Shown here piece by piece: positions 1 to 12,800 of a stretch of 64,000 bases of DNA. The stretch lies in assembly GCA_038501195.1 (NCBI GenBank), contig JBBPUQ010000004.1, positions 124,001-188,000 of the forward strand. Direction: 5' to 3'. Numbering within the stretch: position 1 is the stretch's first letter; each line of letters begins with the position of its first letter. A model generated the notes under the pieces. The model did no database searches. It saw only the letters and a program-made list of their open reading frames with translations, and was not told the origin of the DNA. Source of the stretch: Nemania diffusa (lineage: Eukaryota; Ascomycota; Sordariomycetes; Xylariales; Xylariaceae). Position numbers and translations under genes: made by a program.

Positions 1-3000
1 CCTCGACAAGCCCGACTTCCTACTTGAAGACTTATTAGACGAGAGTGACCTAATCCAGGAGCTGAAGCAGCACAACACGAAGCTTCTCGAGTACCTACGC
101 CAGGACCGTGTCCTTGCCAAGCTTCTCGACTATGTCGTCGCCCCTAAGCTCGAGCCCATAGAACAACCCTCTGCAGACGATGCTCAGGCCCAGACCCAGG
201 CCCAGGCCCATGACGACGATGCCGCTAAGAAGGGCAGGTCGCTAGGCTTGCCCTTCGGCCGTCCTCGCGCCTCGTCGAGGGCCACCAGCGACGGCAACGA
301 CGAGGACGAGGCGGAGAAGAAGCGCAACCGCTATGCCTACGTCGCCGCCGAGGTCTTGTCGTCCGACAACTGGTCCATCTACGAGTCGCTCATGGAGAAC
401 CGCGCCCTGCTGGCCAGCTTCTGGTCGTTCCTCTCGCTTCCCGCGCCCCTCGATCCCCTCCAAGCTAGTTACTTCACCAAGGTCAACGAGTCCCTCTTCG
501 ACAAGAAGACGCACGACATGCTGCATCTGCTCAAATCCCTCGACGATGCCGTGCCGAACATGCTCCGCCACGTAGACTGCCCTATGATTATGGATCTTCT
601 GCTCAAGATCATCAGTCTCGAGAGGACCGAAGATGGCCAGGGCATAGTCGAGGTACAAGATGCTCTACCCCAACCCGCCCCAGTCAATTCCACCCTGGAT
701 TTATCTCTTTCGTTCTCTCTGTGTTCTCCAGTAGCTGACATGTGTCCGTGACCATCCTGTAGTGGCTCTATACGAAAGACGTCATTCCCGCGCTTCTTTC
801 CTTCCTCGGGCCCGAGCACAGCTGGGCTACGCAGACCGCCGCCGGAGACTTCATCAAGGCCATCATTACCGTCTCTGCCAACGCTTCCCAGAACGAGCAG
901 GCTTGCATCGGTCCCAACGAACTCACTCGGCAGCTCGTGTCGCGACCCTGCGTCGAAAAGATCATCGGCTACATGCTGGGCGGCGGGAATCCTCTGACCG
1001 TCGGCGTCGGTATCATTATCGAGGTCATTCGAAAGAACAACTCCGACTATGACCCCGACGTGGGCGGCGATGCGAATGCTCAGCCGTCGAGTCGCGATCC
1101 TATCTACCTCGGCACTCTCCTGCGTCTCTTCGGCGAACATGTCCCTGACTTCATGTCCCTGGTCCTCAACGCGCCCGCGCAGCGGCAGCGGCTCGATTCT
1201 ACTTCCGGTGATAAGATTGAACCCTTGGGCTTCGACCGATTCAAGACCTGTGAGCTCATGGCTGAGCTGTTGCATTGCAGCAACATGGCCCTTCTCAACG
1301 AAGTCGGCGCCGAGCAGGTCATCTCACGCCGAGACGAGGAGCGACGCCGTCTACGCCTCGACGGATCCCTCACGGCCTCGCGGGGCGAGGAGGCGCATTC
1401 TCCAGAAGACCTAACCATGCGTAGCCGCCATTCCTCGCCCGACGACAGTCGCCGGCTCGAGGTGACCAATGCATCCGATGACGACGGCTTCGAGGAAGTG
1501 ACGCCCTCTGGCGAGATGACCGAGGATACCTCCCACGAGTTTGTGAAGGCCGAGGATGAAATTCCCGTTGCTGCGTCGGCATCCTTCCTGGATAAGGAGG
1601 ATGATGAATTCGTGGATGAGCCTCTTAGCTCGCCGCGTCTCCATGTCCAGGATGGCATTATGGACGAACATCACTTTGAGATTCCTGAGCTCGTAGTCGC
1701 TCCCCTGTCGCCTAAGAAATCGATAAAACGGGAGTTGGCGTCATCGCCAGCAGAGACAGGCCCAAGCTCCACGTCTGAAAATTCTGCGCCGATCGAGGTA
1801 GCGGCGAGCTCAGCCGCGGCATCCGACGAGGCAACTCATATTACCAGAGAAGGTAGCTCAGTGCCCGATAGCGACGGTGTGCAAACCAGCGTCACTGAAG
1901 TCCCTCCGGAAGAGCCAGTCGCATCGTCCAATATCACCCTCTCTACGGAAGAGACTCCGGCTGCTGAACCGACCCAGGCTGCCCCAGGATCCGGCTCCGA
2001 GAAGCTAGGCGCAGACGTATTGCAGACTGCCCAACCTCTGTCTGTGGCCCAGGACACAGAGACACAATCTTCGCCTCGCAACGACCAATCCATGGTCGAT
2101 GATCAAACACCCCGGTTGGGTCCTGAAGTCGTTATGGCAGAGCAAGCTGAGCCAGTCGTTGGGGATTTCTTGAAGACGCAGTTTGTGAAGAACAACGTTG
2201 TTCCCACCATATTGGTATTATTTCTCTCTCTCTCCCTTTCTGTGCCTTTCGTTCTCTGAAACATGGTTTAACAAGCGTTCTAGTCTTTTTTCTTCCGATA
2301 TCCTTGGAATAATTTTTTACATAACGTCGTCTACGACATCGTCCAGCAAGTGTTCAATGGGCCAATGGATCGTGGCTTCAATCCTACTCTCGCCATCTCC
2401 CTATTCGAGGCTGCAGACATCACCAACGCCATCATCGCAGGGCAAACATCTAGCGAGAAATCACAGGCCCAGAGCAAGACGCGCATGGGTTTCATGGGAC
2501 ATCTAACCTTAATTGCCGAGGAAGTCGTCAAGTTCACGGAGCGTAACCCTCCCGAACTTCTGTCCGAGCTGGTCGTTGACCGCGTGATGAGCCAAGATTG
2601 GATTAACTACGTCGAAGGCGCACTAGCGGAGACACGGGAGAGGGACAACGCTATCCTCGGCGGCGTGAGACCCGAAGTAGCTCTCAGTAACAGATCGCAG
2701 ATGGGTGGCAATATTGGGGGCATGGGTCTCCCTAGCCTCGGACTTGGTGGTGGTCAAGGTGGCGGATCCAACGCCCTCGCCGAAGCTGGCCTGACCGGGG
2801 GCGGTGGTGGTGTTGGTGGTGCTGCCGGCAATACGATAGACTTGGCAGACCATGGCAGCGGTAGCAGTCTCGGCCCCTTTAGTATAAGCTCGGGACTCCT
2901 TTCGGGCTCCGGATTCGGAAGTTCTAGTGACGAGGACGAGGACGAAGCTGAAGATAACGAAGAGGATGTGAACAATGAGGTTAGTGGCTCCTTTTATCAT

Positions 3001-4309
3001 ATTTTACGCGGCACGCGTAGTGCTGGTAATCCTGCCGGGTAACGTTGTGAGCCGCGGTTCCGAGGTGTCTCTCTACCTGACCCCTCTCCCACCATTCTTC
3101 TTTTTACTCTTTCTTGGGGTCTCGTGGGCCGGTTATTTGAGGTAGACATTTCACTAGGATAGAGATGTAGCCTTCGTCTATACCTCTGCCTATGGTGTTC
3201 CTCTGTTGGTGATGGCAGCTTCTTTATTCATAGTTGTGTGTGTTATCACCAGGATACAATAGCCGAGTGGTCACTAGCTTAGCTCTACCCTGTCATGTGC
3301 CTTTTGTCTCTATCTAGTCATGGATAGAGGATAGAGCATCAAGACTTAATGGGTAGTAGTAAAGCCGCTGGGAATTCGGCCACACCAGATGCCGAGGCTA
3401 GCTGCTACTCTTTTCTTGCTCCCTCACTATGCCGTACACCCTTTCCAAATTTTGTAACTAATGCCGCCATAGTTTCGTGCCTATACAGAACCTCTGAATG
3501 CGTCGTCGACATCTACTGATCCATCTTCCATGCCGCCGCCTCTTGCGCCACCGCCGCCACTGAACGTTCCTCCTTCCCGCGCTCGGTTGCAGCTGGCTGC
3601 ACGGCTTGCCATGCACCAGAAAAGTACGATGGCCGCCTCGGCACAGTCTGCTGGCATTGAGAATGACGAAGACCGAGATGAAGCAGGAAGGGGCCGATCG
3701 CCGGATAGAGTTCTTCGGAACCCCTTCGAAGATGACGGCGAAGACGAGGTCGACGATGATAGCGATGACGGTATAGGCGAGGACAGAGCCAACACAGACC
3801 ACTGGGACGCGATGAACTCGCGTGGCGGTTGGTGGCGCAGCACACTGCACAGAAGCCGCGAGAGGTTTGGCGACGGCCGGGACGATTCCGACTCGGATAA
3901 AGAGGACCGGGCCGAAGCGGAGGACGACGATGAAGACGACGAGTTCGGCGACTTTGCCATGCCCGAAACAGACAACAGGGAGGACGAGCCAAGCGGGGCG
4001 GGCGTGATTGTCAAGCCCCTACCGGTGCACCCGCCACCTCATAATCCTAAGAGCTCGGCCTTTACGAGCCTCTGGCCCTTTAGTTCCAAGGAGAGGGAGA
4101 AGGAGAAGCAGAAAGGCGAAGAATCCGCGGCCATGTCGACGGCGATCACTGCGATCACGGCGGCGGCGACGGCAACGGGGGCACCGGGAGCAGAGCCGGT
4201 GGGCGAGGTGGATGCCCAGGATCACGACACGAAGATTAAGACGACGCACGAGGCGGCGCGCCGGACGAGCATCGAAGACCCCGACGAAGAAGACGAGGTG
4301 GTCCTCTAG
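1..4309 (+). CDS. SIT4-phosphatase-associated SAPS-domain protein (5' partial)
   Basis: Exons about <2-652, 763-2214, 2284-2979 and 3473-4309; every junction is GT-AG and preserves the frame. The start lies left of the window. The translation opens inside the SAPS domain (LDKPDFLLEDLLDESDLIQE) and continues through a helical-repeat region. Across the second intron it gives FFRYPWNNFLHNVVYDIVQQ followed by VFNGPMDRGFN, a signature of yeast Sap155/185/190 and animal PP6 regulatory subunits. These proteins bind and direct the PP2A-like phosphatase Sit4/PP6 in growth and cell-cycle control. The last third is acidic and low-complexity (Gly runs, DEDEDE runs, Pro-rich stretch near 3530), as is usual for fungal members. 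The third intron (493 nt) is long for this genome; reading through it stops at 3042 and would remove the tail. The family call is firm; the exact Sap paralogue is not decided. Confidence 0.93.
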
Positions 4310-6874
4310 GAGCGGACCACGGACGAAACGATGGACGTCGACGAGCGCTTTGTTCACATACGCCGCCGCAGCAGGTCATACAGGCGATGACGCGCTGCTC
4401 CTTTTTCGCACGCTACCTACGACTACGCACACTACGATTATGAGGAAGGGCAATGAAGGGAAGGTCAAGAGAAAAGGGAAGAGGGACGGAAGGCAAGGGA
4501 AGGGTTGTGTGCTTTGTACTATATAGGATGGAAGGGCTTGGACGTTGTCTGTCATCTGCCGTCGGCACGGCTCGATGACGGTCATGATATGTACTATACT
4601 ACTACGTAGCCTACAATGCGGGATACAGTGCCATAAATCTATCTCGGCGGCTAGCTAGTTGTTTATTCTCTGTGACTATTTATAATAAAAACAACGCGCT
4701 GACAGCACTGACGAGGCCGGGATGAGTATTGCAATGAGGTTTTCTAGCTGCCTTAGTTGTGCCCTCTTATATAAGTTAGGTACTTAGTTGGGGGTTAAAG
4801 AGCATGGCTGTTAAATGTTGTCATGCGCTGGATTATAGGTATGTATATATTGTTCCACGCTGTGGAGTGGAAGCTTAATAATTAGTGCGTTGTGTAAGGA
4901 TAGTTATATCAAGTACTAAAAATGATGTATGAATATGTAATATATATATTTTATCGATATAAATATTATCACTTTGGTCAAAATACACCTATTTAAAGAG
5001 GTGTTTATAGCCAGGGAGGCATGGCGGATTAGGGCCTACCTGTATATAGGTAGGTAGGTACCTAGGTACCTATCTACAATCAATGTATTGCTTTCATGCA
5101 TTCATGGGTGGGCTTGTCCCCTACGTCGACCACTCCATAATACTGGACCCCTACTTTTTTTTTCTTCTCACAATCGCCGTACCTAATGTTACCTACGCAA
5201 TCATACGTAATCACCTCCTTACCATAATTTCTTTTTCTATCGGTTTGAGCTTCCAAATCCGAAATTATGAGACGAGCAGGGACGAGTAGAGAGACAGGTT
5301 ATACGACTTCTGGGACACTGAAATTTCTTCCTGCTTCCTTCCTGTCTCTCCTCCGAGACATCGGATTGCTGCTAGCACAGAGACAACAGTGCCGCCGTTG
5401 GCGCTGGGGACGTTTCATCATGGTTTTTAGTGACCGTTGGTTTTGCTGCGCCTCAAGTTTCGACCCTTCTACCTACCTACCTAACTGCGTATTATGTGCA
5501 GTCTGACTGACCTGCGCCTATAGGTATGCGAGTGCACCTATACCACCTACCTATACTATGTACCCGCCTATGCTTATATTACCTGCCTGCCTACTGTAGG
5601 TACAGATAGGTAGGTCAGCATGGCGTGGTAAGTGGTCCCCCTGGTGTACATATAGCATGGGCAAAGCCGCATGGGCACTGTACCCCTACGATGCTACGCT
5701 GCAAAGTACTGCGCAGTTGCGGCTGTATCTCCATGAATGTAGGGTAACCTCGAATAGGTATTCTACTATAACTACGCAGCACACGCTGAGCAGCAGCGTG
5801 GTACAGAGAGGTATAGCAGGTATTATACTGTCCAGGCAGTATAAATGAAATATCAATCAATAGTACATGCTTCTAGCTGCACAAGCGCTGACACGACCTC
5901 CACCAAGCTATTGAGTATATATGTACCTACATACATACATACCTCCCTAGGGAGGTTACCTTGGTATGTGTTCACAGCAGTTTGGGGGCGAGGGAGGCAT
6001 CGCGCATTGGCATCTCATTGGCCTGTCAGCAGTCTTGGCTAGCATATTGGCCATCTCCGAGACCCAAAAAACTAGAACCCTCCCCTGCCTGGGCATTCTA
6101 CCCTATGCCGACTGCGCATGACGATCCAGCACCCATTCTGGTGTCCGCGGCCGGCCCGCCTTCGAGTGGTTCCATCGATCTAATAGGCAACGCCTATTGC
6201 ACTTCTTAGTCCACTGGGGTCTCGGTAGTGGTTTATGCCCAGCTGAGGGTTGGTGGAGGTAAGACGGAGGTACCTGTGTTTTGGTACATATCCGCAGCAA
6301 ATACAGAGTAAGTAGGTAGGTAAGTATTCTCTGCGTATACCTACAGTGTACGGTCCGTGGGTAGGTTGGTAGGTTGGTAGGTAGAGAAAACACGGCCCGT
6401 GAAGCTTTTCATAGTCGTCTTCACAACCATCTCCACTACTTGTAGATAGGTATTTCGAATGTATGATTATTGGGCACATCGCACTCACACCCGTTCGATG
6501 AATACGACTACCGTATCGCCCTCGAACCGCAACGAATCACTCACTCACGCACTCACCCGCGCCTTCAGCTCCCCCACCTCTCGCCCCCCCTTTCCCGCTT
6601 GTTGATCGACTCGGACTCGCGCAAGAGCCTCTCGTAAGCGACATACCTACCTAGGCTGTGTAGGTCCAGGCGTGCCGAGAGTGGGAGGAGAGCCCCGTCA
6701 GCTCGACCGACCAACTTTGTACATCCAATCCATCTTTGCCTTTGACATGTCATGCGCTGTAGGGGCCACCGAGTAGACCACCTCGCATGTGAAGTATGCC
6801 AGCCACCCTTTGGCAGAGCCTTTGCCAGAGTCTGTTGACTTCTTGTATGTAGACTATAGCCTCGCTACGTCACT
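4310..6874. other. Intergenic, TAGG/TACC-rich, no gene seen
   Basis: About 2.6 kb between the SAPS gene and the pseudo-NRPS. No convincing exon was found on either strand. The first part is AT-rich (4650-5000, with TATATA runs). From about 5040 onward TAGGTA/TACCTA tetranucleotide runs recur. The last few hundred bases before 6875 hold C/T-rich tracts typical of a fungal promoter and 5' UTR. Confidence 0.6.
5040..6675. repeat. Cluster of (TAGG)n / (TACC)n short runs
   Basis: Runs are visible at about 5049-5075, 5468-5485, 5540-5620, 5925-5960, 6310-6325, 6357-6385 and 6645-6668. Both complementary forms occur and sometimes form small palindromes such as TAGGTACCTAGGTACCTA near 5055. The same motif recurs elsewhere in non-coding DNA here (33.7, 38.2, 39.7 and 40.0 kb) and is absent from coding exons. 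Confidence 0.7.
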
Positions 6875-9800
6875 ATGGCTAGCCCGGGATGGTCTACCCT
6901 TTCAGCCTTACCTCGACTCGATACTTCCAACTATGGCCTCCGAGAGGGCTCGCAGCAGCAGCAGCAACAACAATATGAAGACACGCGCGAAACTAGATCG
7001 GCCGTAGAAGCCAGACAGCTGCCTCGAAAACCCAGCAGCAGCTTCTTCTCGTCGGCGGCGAATTCCCCGTTAGCGACGAGAACAGATAGAGGGAGCACCC
7101 CCGATTTATTCAGGTCCGTTGCCGACGCGCTCGGCGTCCCCACGCACGAGCTTCCCGAACCATTCTATGGCGTTCCTTGGGCCCACGAGGACGAAGACGA
7201 GGACGAGGATGACTATGATGACGGCGAGGAGAGGTATGAGAACGGTGGCACGCACGGTGGCGTCCATGAGACATCGTCAACCTTTATACGTCGCCAGCCA
7301 GCCGCTATCCCTAATATTCCCAGCCGTCGCGACCGTAACGATTCGACAACCTCCGCATCGCACTCGCTCTATTCACAACCATACCATCCCATGACGTACG
7401 GACGCGAAGCTATCGCCACCGAGACCGCCAGGCCTTCGAACGGTGTCCCGGTGAGACCGTCCGCCGAGCTATATGGCAACACACCCCGCCCATATCCAAA
7501 CCAAAACCCAAACCAAAATCCAAATCATTTGTTCGTAGAATCCAGTTGGCAGCCCGTAGGAGCCAAGGATGTCATGGTAGGTCGCGACTCTCGTGCTGTT
7601 CCTCTGGCACACGGGGAAGATGGCAATGCTAGTAAGATGTTTATCGAACGAGAGGCTATGACGCCGCTGAGCCCATTTGCTCCCTCGAGCCGTCCCAGAC
7701 TAGCATCGACTGTCAGTCCTCTAGAGCCGAGCTCCCCAGAAAGCAGCGTCAAGAGCCCGAGGTATCAGGGATCGGTGTATAGTAGCCCTCCAGCCATCCC
7801 GCCCAAGGCGCCACGTAGGCTACGTAATGATGCTGAGCAAACCCTCGCTTCGGATAGTGGTGTATCTAAAGCTATTGTGGTGAGGCCGAAAGCCGGGCTC
7901 TTTGAGGGACACCTCGTCGCCTTACTCACGCTGTCGGATCGCAGGCCCGGCAGCTCGGATCGCAGCGCCAACGATGGCGGTGAGATCAAATTGCAGAATG
8001 CCTACTATACTAGAAACCTGCCGTCCATCCGGCGCGCTGTGGAATCTCAACTTGCGCCCGAATATGTTCCGAGCGTCTGGATCGCCTTGGAGAAAATGCC
8101 TCTGGATGACGAGGGCCAGATTCATCGCAGGAAACTACAGACATGGATACAAAACGCCAATGACGATCTATATCGGCGCATTATGTCTATTGAATCAAAG
8201 GGAGAGTTGAGGAAGCCGTCGACAACATGGGAAAGGCGCCTCTCCAGAGCCGTGAGCAAAGTCCTTCGTGTCGAGCAGGACGAGATCGGCATGAATTTGT
8301 CTTTTGCTAGTCTCGGAGGGGACACCCGCACAGCAGAAGCTCTCGCCGTGCGCTTCCAGTCACAAGGTATATCCATCGAGGCTCGAGATGTCATGGAGGC
8401 CTCGAGTTTGACTGAACTGGCGGCGCTCGCCAACCCTGAAGTGACGCACTCATTTGAGCCAGAGGAATCCGTAACGGAGATGTACGACCTATCCCCGATG
8501 CAACATCTCTACTTCCATACGCCCATGGGGAAAGACACGGCACAGCGGAAGTCTAACAACAGTGATTATCGGTTTAACCAGAGCATACTGTTGCGGCTAA
8601 AGCAGAGTATCGGTATAGAAGACTTACGAACGGCCATCGAGGCCGTCGTAACTCATCATAAGATGCTAAGAACGCGTTTCCATTTTGCCAACGGCTCTTG
8701 GTGGCAACTCACTGAGCCGGTCGTCTCCACGTCATACCAGTTCGCGCACCATCTCATCGACACCGACGCCGAGCTCGAGTCGATCGCTACGGCCGCTCAG
8801 TCGGCCATCAACATTGAGCAGGGCCCCGTGTTTGCGGCTCGCCACTTTCACACCAACGACGGCTATCAGTTGCTCTACCTAGTCGCACACCATCTCGTCG
8901 TGGATCTCAAGTCGTGGCAGGTGGTCGCCAACGATTTGGAGAGGCTGCTCACCGATGGGCATCTCGTCTCCAGGCACTCTCTCAGCTTCAAAGAATGGAC
9001 CTTGCATCAGAAGCACCGGGTCCAGACCACCACCGACGTCACCGGGCTTGCGTTCGAGCTACCCGCGCGCAACTGGGAGTACTGGGGCGTCAAGGATACG
9101 CTGAATACGTACGGGAGCACCGTCGCCTTCGGCTTCACCCTCGAGTCCGAAGTCACGGCCGTGCTCGAAGCGGCCAACAAGGAGCTCAAGACCGACTCCT
9201 GCGACATCTTCATGTCGGCTCTCCTCCTCTCCTTCGCACAGACCTTCCGAGATCGATCCGCGCCGATTCTCTGGAACCAGGAGCACGAGCGGACCGCCCT
9301 AGACCACGATCGCGACATATCCGCGACGGTGGGCTGGTTCACGTACCTGTGTCCCTTGGTCGTCAACGTGTCCCCGACAGACGACGTCTTCACCATCTCA
9401 AGCCTCGTCAAAGACGCGCGCCGTGCCGCCGCGAAGACCAGCCTGTCACACTTCACCGCTAACCTGATCGACGCCTCGTCGGCCGAGTCCTTCGCCTTCT
9501 CACACTGCCCCCTCGAGCTCATCTTCACCTACGCGGGCACGCTTGGGCGCGTGCGAAGCCAGAACGCCGTCTTCGAGGAGCTCAGCATCCCCGGCAAAGC
9601 CATGGGCTCGGACACCGCCGACGTGGGGCGGTCGGTGGGCCGCATCGCCATCTTCGAGGTGTCGGTCTGGATGGAGGAGGGCGAGGCCAAGCTCAAGTTC
9701 CTGCACCACGGCGAGTCCAAGCACACGGAGCAGATCCAGGCCTGGATCCGCACCTACGAGCGCGTGCTGCGCCAGTCCATCGCGCGACTAAAGGACTACG

Positions 9801-12800
9801 CGCCGGGCCTCTCCATGTCCGACGTGCCGTACCTCGGCGTCACGCCCGAGGGCTTGAACCAGCTCAACCGAGACGTCCTGCCGCGCCTGGGGCTCAACAC
9901 GAGTAATGTCGAGGACGTGTTCCCAGCCACAGGCTGCCAGCAGTGCATTCTCGTCCACCAGTCGCTGCTGCCCGGCAGCTCGCTCGCGCAGGCGACGTAC
10001 GAGCTGAGCACGGGTGTGGATGGCAGCGGTCCGCTGGACACGTCGCGGATCTGCGGCGCGTGGTACCAGGTCACGGCGCAGCACCCGTCCATGCGTACGC
10101 TGTTCTCGCCGAGCGTGCTGAGGGAGGGACTGTACGATCAGGTTGTGTTGAGGAACCACTCGCCCAACATGCTGTTCATCGAGAGCGAGGAGGTCGAGGA
10201 GGGCGCCCTGGCAGCGATTAGCAAGGTCCCGCCGCTGCAGCTCAAGGAGGGGATTCCGTGGCATCGGCTTATTGTGTGCCAGACAGTTGGGAAGGCATAT
10301 CTCAAGCTGGAGATTAGCCAGGCTATTTGCGATGTAAGTAGAGCTCTGTCTTTTCAGTTCTGGCGTTAGTGTTGTTTCTCTGTGTTTCCGGGGCTTGCTG
10401 GCTCCTCTTTAATTTTTCTCGTCATTTTTCATTTTTCACTCCAGCCTAACCAATCAACCAGGTTCCAAGCATCGCTATCCTCTTCAGCGAGCTCGAGCAA
10501 GTTTATTGCGAAGGACAAATGGCCACCGCGAATAGCCTCTCGTTTCCAGAGTACTATGAGCGCCTCAAGCTTTCATCAGCGAGTGTGCAATTCTGGAAAG
10601 AAAAGTTGTTCGATGTTCAGCCCTGCCATTTTCCTCGGCTATTCCCAGGAGAAATTACGACAGTCGAATGGCAGACGACGCCCATTCATCTACAGATCCC
10701 TTTCCAGCGGCTACATGATTTCGCCCGGTTCTACAAGGTCGATAAGTCGACCATACTTCGAGTCGCGTGGGGGATTTTACTACGGACATTTCTCGGGGTG
10801 CAAGACGTGTGCTTCGGGTACCGTACTTCTGGTAGGGACCTCCCTATCACGGGACTCGAGAGCGCGATTGGGCCCTTTTCGAGGGTTCTAGTCGGCAGAA
10901 CGCGTGCGCTTGCTAACCAGAAGATCGAAACCCTCCTCCGAGAGGCCCAGCAAGAGCATCAGAAAGCTCTACAACATCAGCATGTCCCCATGAGCATGAT
11001 CGAGCACCAGCTTGGCACAAAGGGCAAACGGCTATTCAACACGTGCATCACATTCGGCTACGAGGACATTTCTTGTCTAAGTCATCCGAACAGCAAATTC
11101 ACCCACAACAGCTCCACTCAGGCTTCCGAGTACGACATTAATGTAGATTCTAGAATCTACGACGGTAACCTGACCATCGTCGTCGGACATCGCATCCTCT
11201 CCTACCAACAGGCCGTCACCATCGGTCACGTTTTCGGCAAGGCGGTCGAGACCATCCTAGAAAGCCCCAGCGCTACGGTGAAAGAGTCGGACTTGTTCAC
11301 CGTGCATGACCACAACCAAATATCAGCATGGAACAGCATGCCCCAGATCGATGTACAGAACCAACATCTCGCCCTGCTGATCGCTGCCCAGGCGCACCGG
11401 AACAGCGATATCCAGGCCGTATGTGGCTATGATGGGGCATTGACCTATGCCGAACTCTGTAAACTTGCTAGGGGCCTTGCCCAGTACATGCTGAACCTCG
11501 GCGTCAGACCCCAGATGCCTCTTCCCGTCGTCGTTGACAAGAGTCGATGGGCCATAGTGGCCATGTTGGCTGTTCTGATGTGAGTACCAGGTACACTAGA
11601 TGTGGCAGCGAAAATGTGTTATTCTCTTGAGCTGACTTCTTCTTTCGTAGGGTGGGTGGTATTCTTATCCCTATTGATGCCGAGGCTACGGACATGTTCC
11701 CCTGGGTCGTCCAGGTCATTCATCGAGGCTTCATTTTGGCCTCGGATAGCGTACGAGGGTACTTCGAAAGCTCCGGATGCCCTACCATCGCCGTCAACCA
11801 ACAGACAATCACGTATGTACAAGCCGTTGAACTACCGGCGCTAGTGCCGACAAGACCGCACGACATAGCCTGTATCCTATTAGCGCTTACCAGTCCCAAG
11901 AGCTGCAAGGCTGTATCCTATAGTCATGGGGCCTTGGCAACGTCGTGTGCCGGCCAAGGCCCTACGCTCCGAATCAATCCATCGAGTCGGGTGATGCAGC
12001 TCTCTTCTTACGGCGTTGACGTGTCATTGGCCGAAATCTTCACGACTCTCGTGAATGGGGGCTGTGTCTGCATTCCCTCTTCCGCCGAGAGGATCTCCGA
12101 CTTCACCGCAGCTGCGCAGCGCATGAGAGTGAACTGGACCTATCTCACGCCGCCGCTCTCGCGGAAGCTCCATCCCGATAGCTTGCCGGACATGGCCGTG
12201 GTCTGCTTTCGCGCAACGCATCTCGACCCCGAGATTTACTCGCAGTGGGCCGGGAAGGCCAAAGTGGTTCTCGTCTATGGCTCGGCAGAAGCCTGCCCGC
12301 TCGGTCTTTCGGCGACGGAGATGACAGCGCCTCTCATGACACCGGCCTTCGGCAACCCCTTCTGCGGAAACTTCTGGATCGTGAGCCCAGAGGATCACAA
12401 CCGACTCATGCCTGTTGGCGCAGTCGGAGAGCTCGTGATCGGAGGAGCTACCCTGTCCAGCGCCAACTCGCTCGATATGGAAAACCTAGATTTCGATGTG
12501 CTCGTCCGAAAGAGCGTCACTCGAGCCCAGTCATTGCTCGAGCAATCCGGTAGCCGCCTTCTCAAGACAGGCCGCTTTGTGCGTTACCGAGAAAGGGGGG
12601 AGATCGAATTCCTCACATCCGAGGGCGAGAGAGACGAGGTCAGGGGAAAGTCGTTCCGCGGGTCCAAGATCGAGTCGCAGATTCGACGATGTATTGGTGG
12701 GGGCGTGGACGTCGTAGTCGAGACAGTTGCCTTTAAGGATACAAGTTCGACACCGGTTCTCACTGTTTTCATCGAACTTGACCACAGGCTGCTCGATGGA

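Noticed and set aside
469..1275. 268-codon open frame on the minus strand inside the SAPS gene
   Set aside because: Antisense shadow of a GC-rich coding exon; composition is not protein-like and it crosses the SAPS intron.
3252..3340. tRNA-like A-box (TAGCCGAGTGG) inside the third SAPS intron
   Set aside because: No matching B-box (GGTTCGANTCC) follows and no cloverleaf can be drawn.
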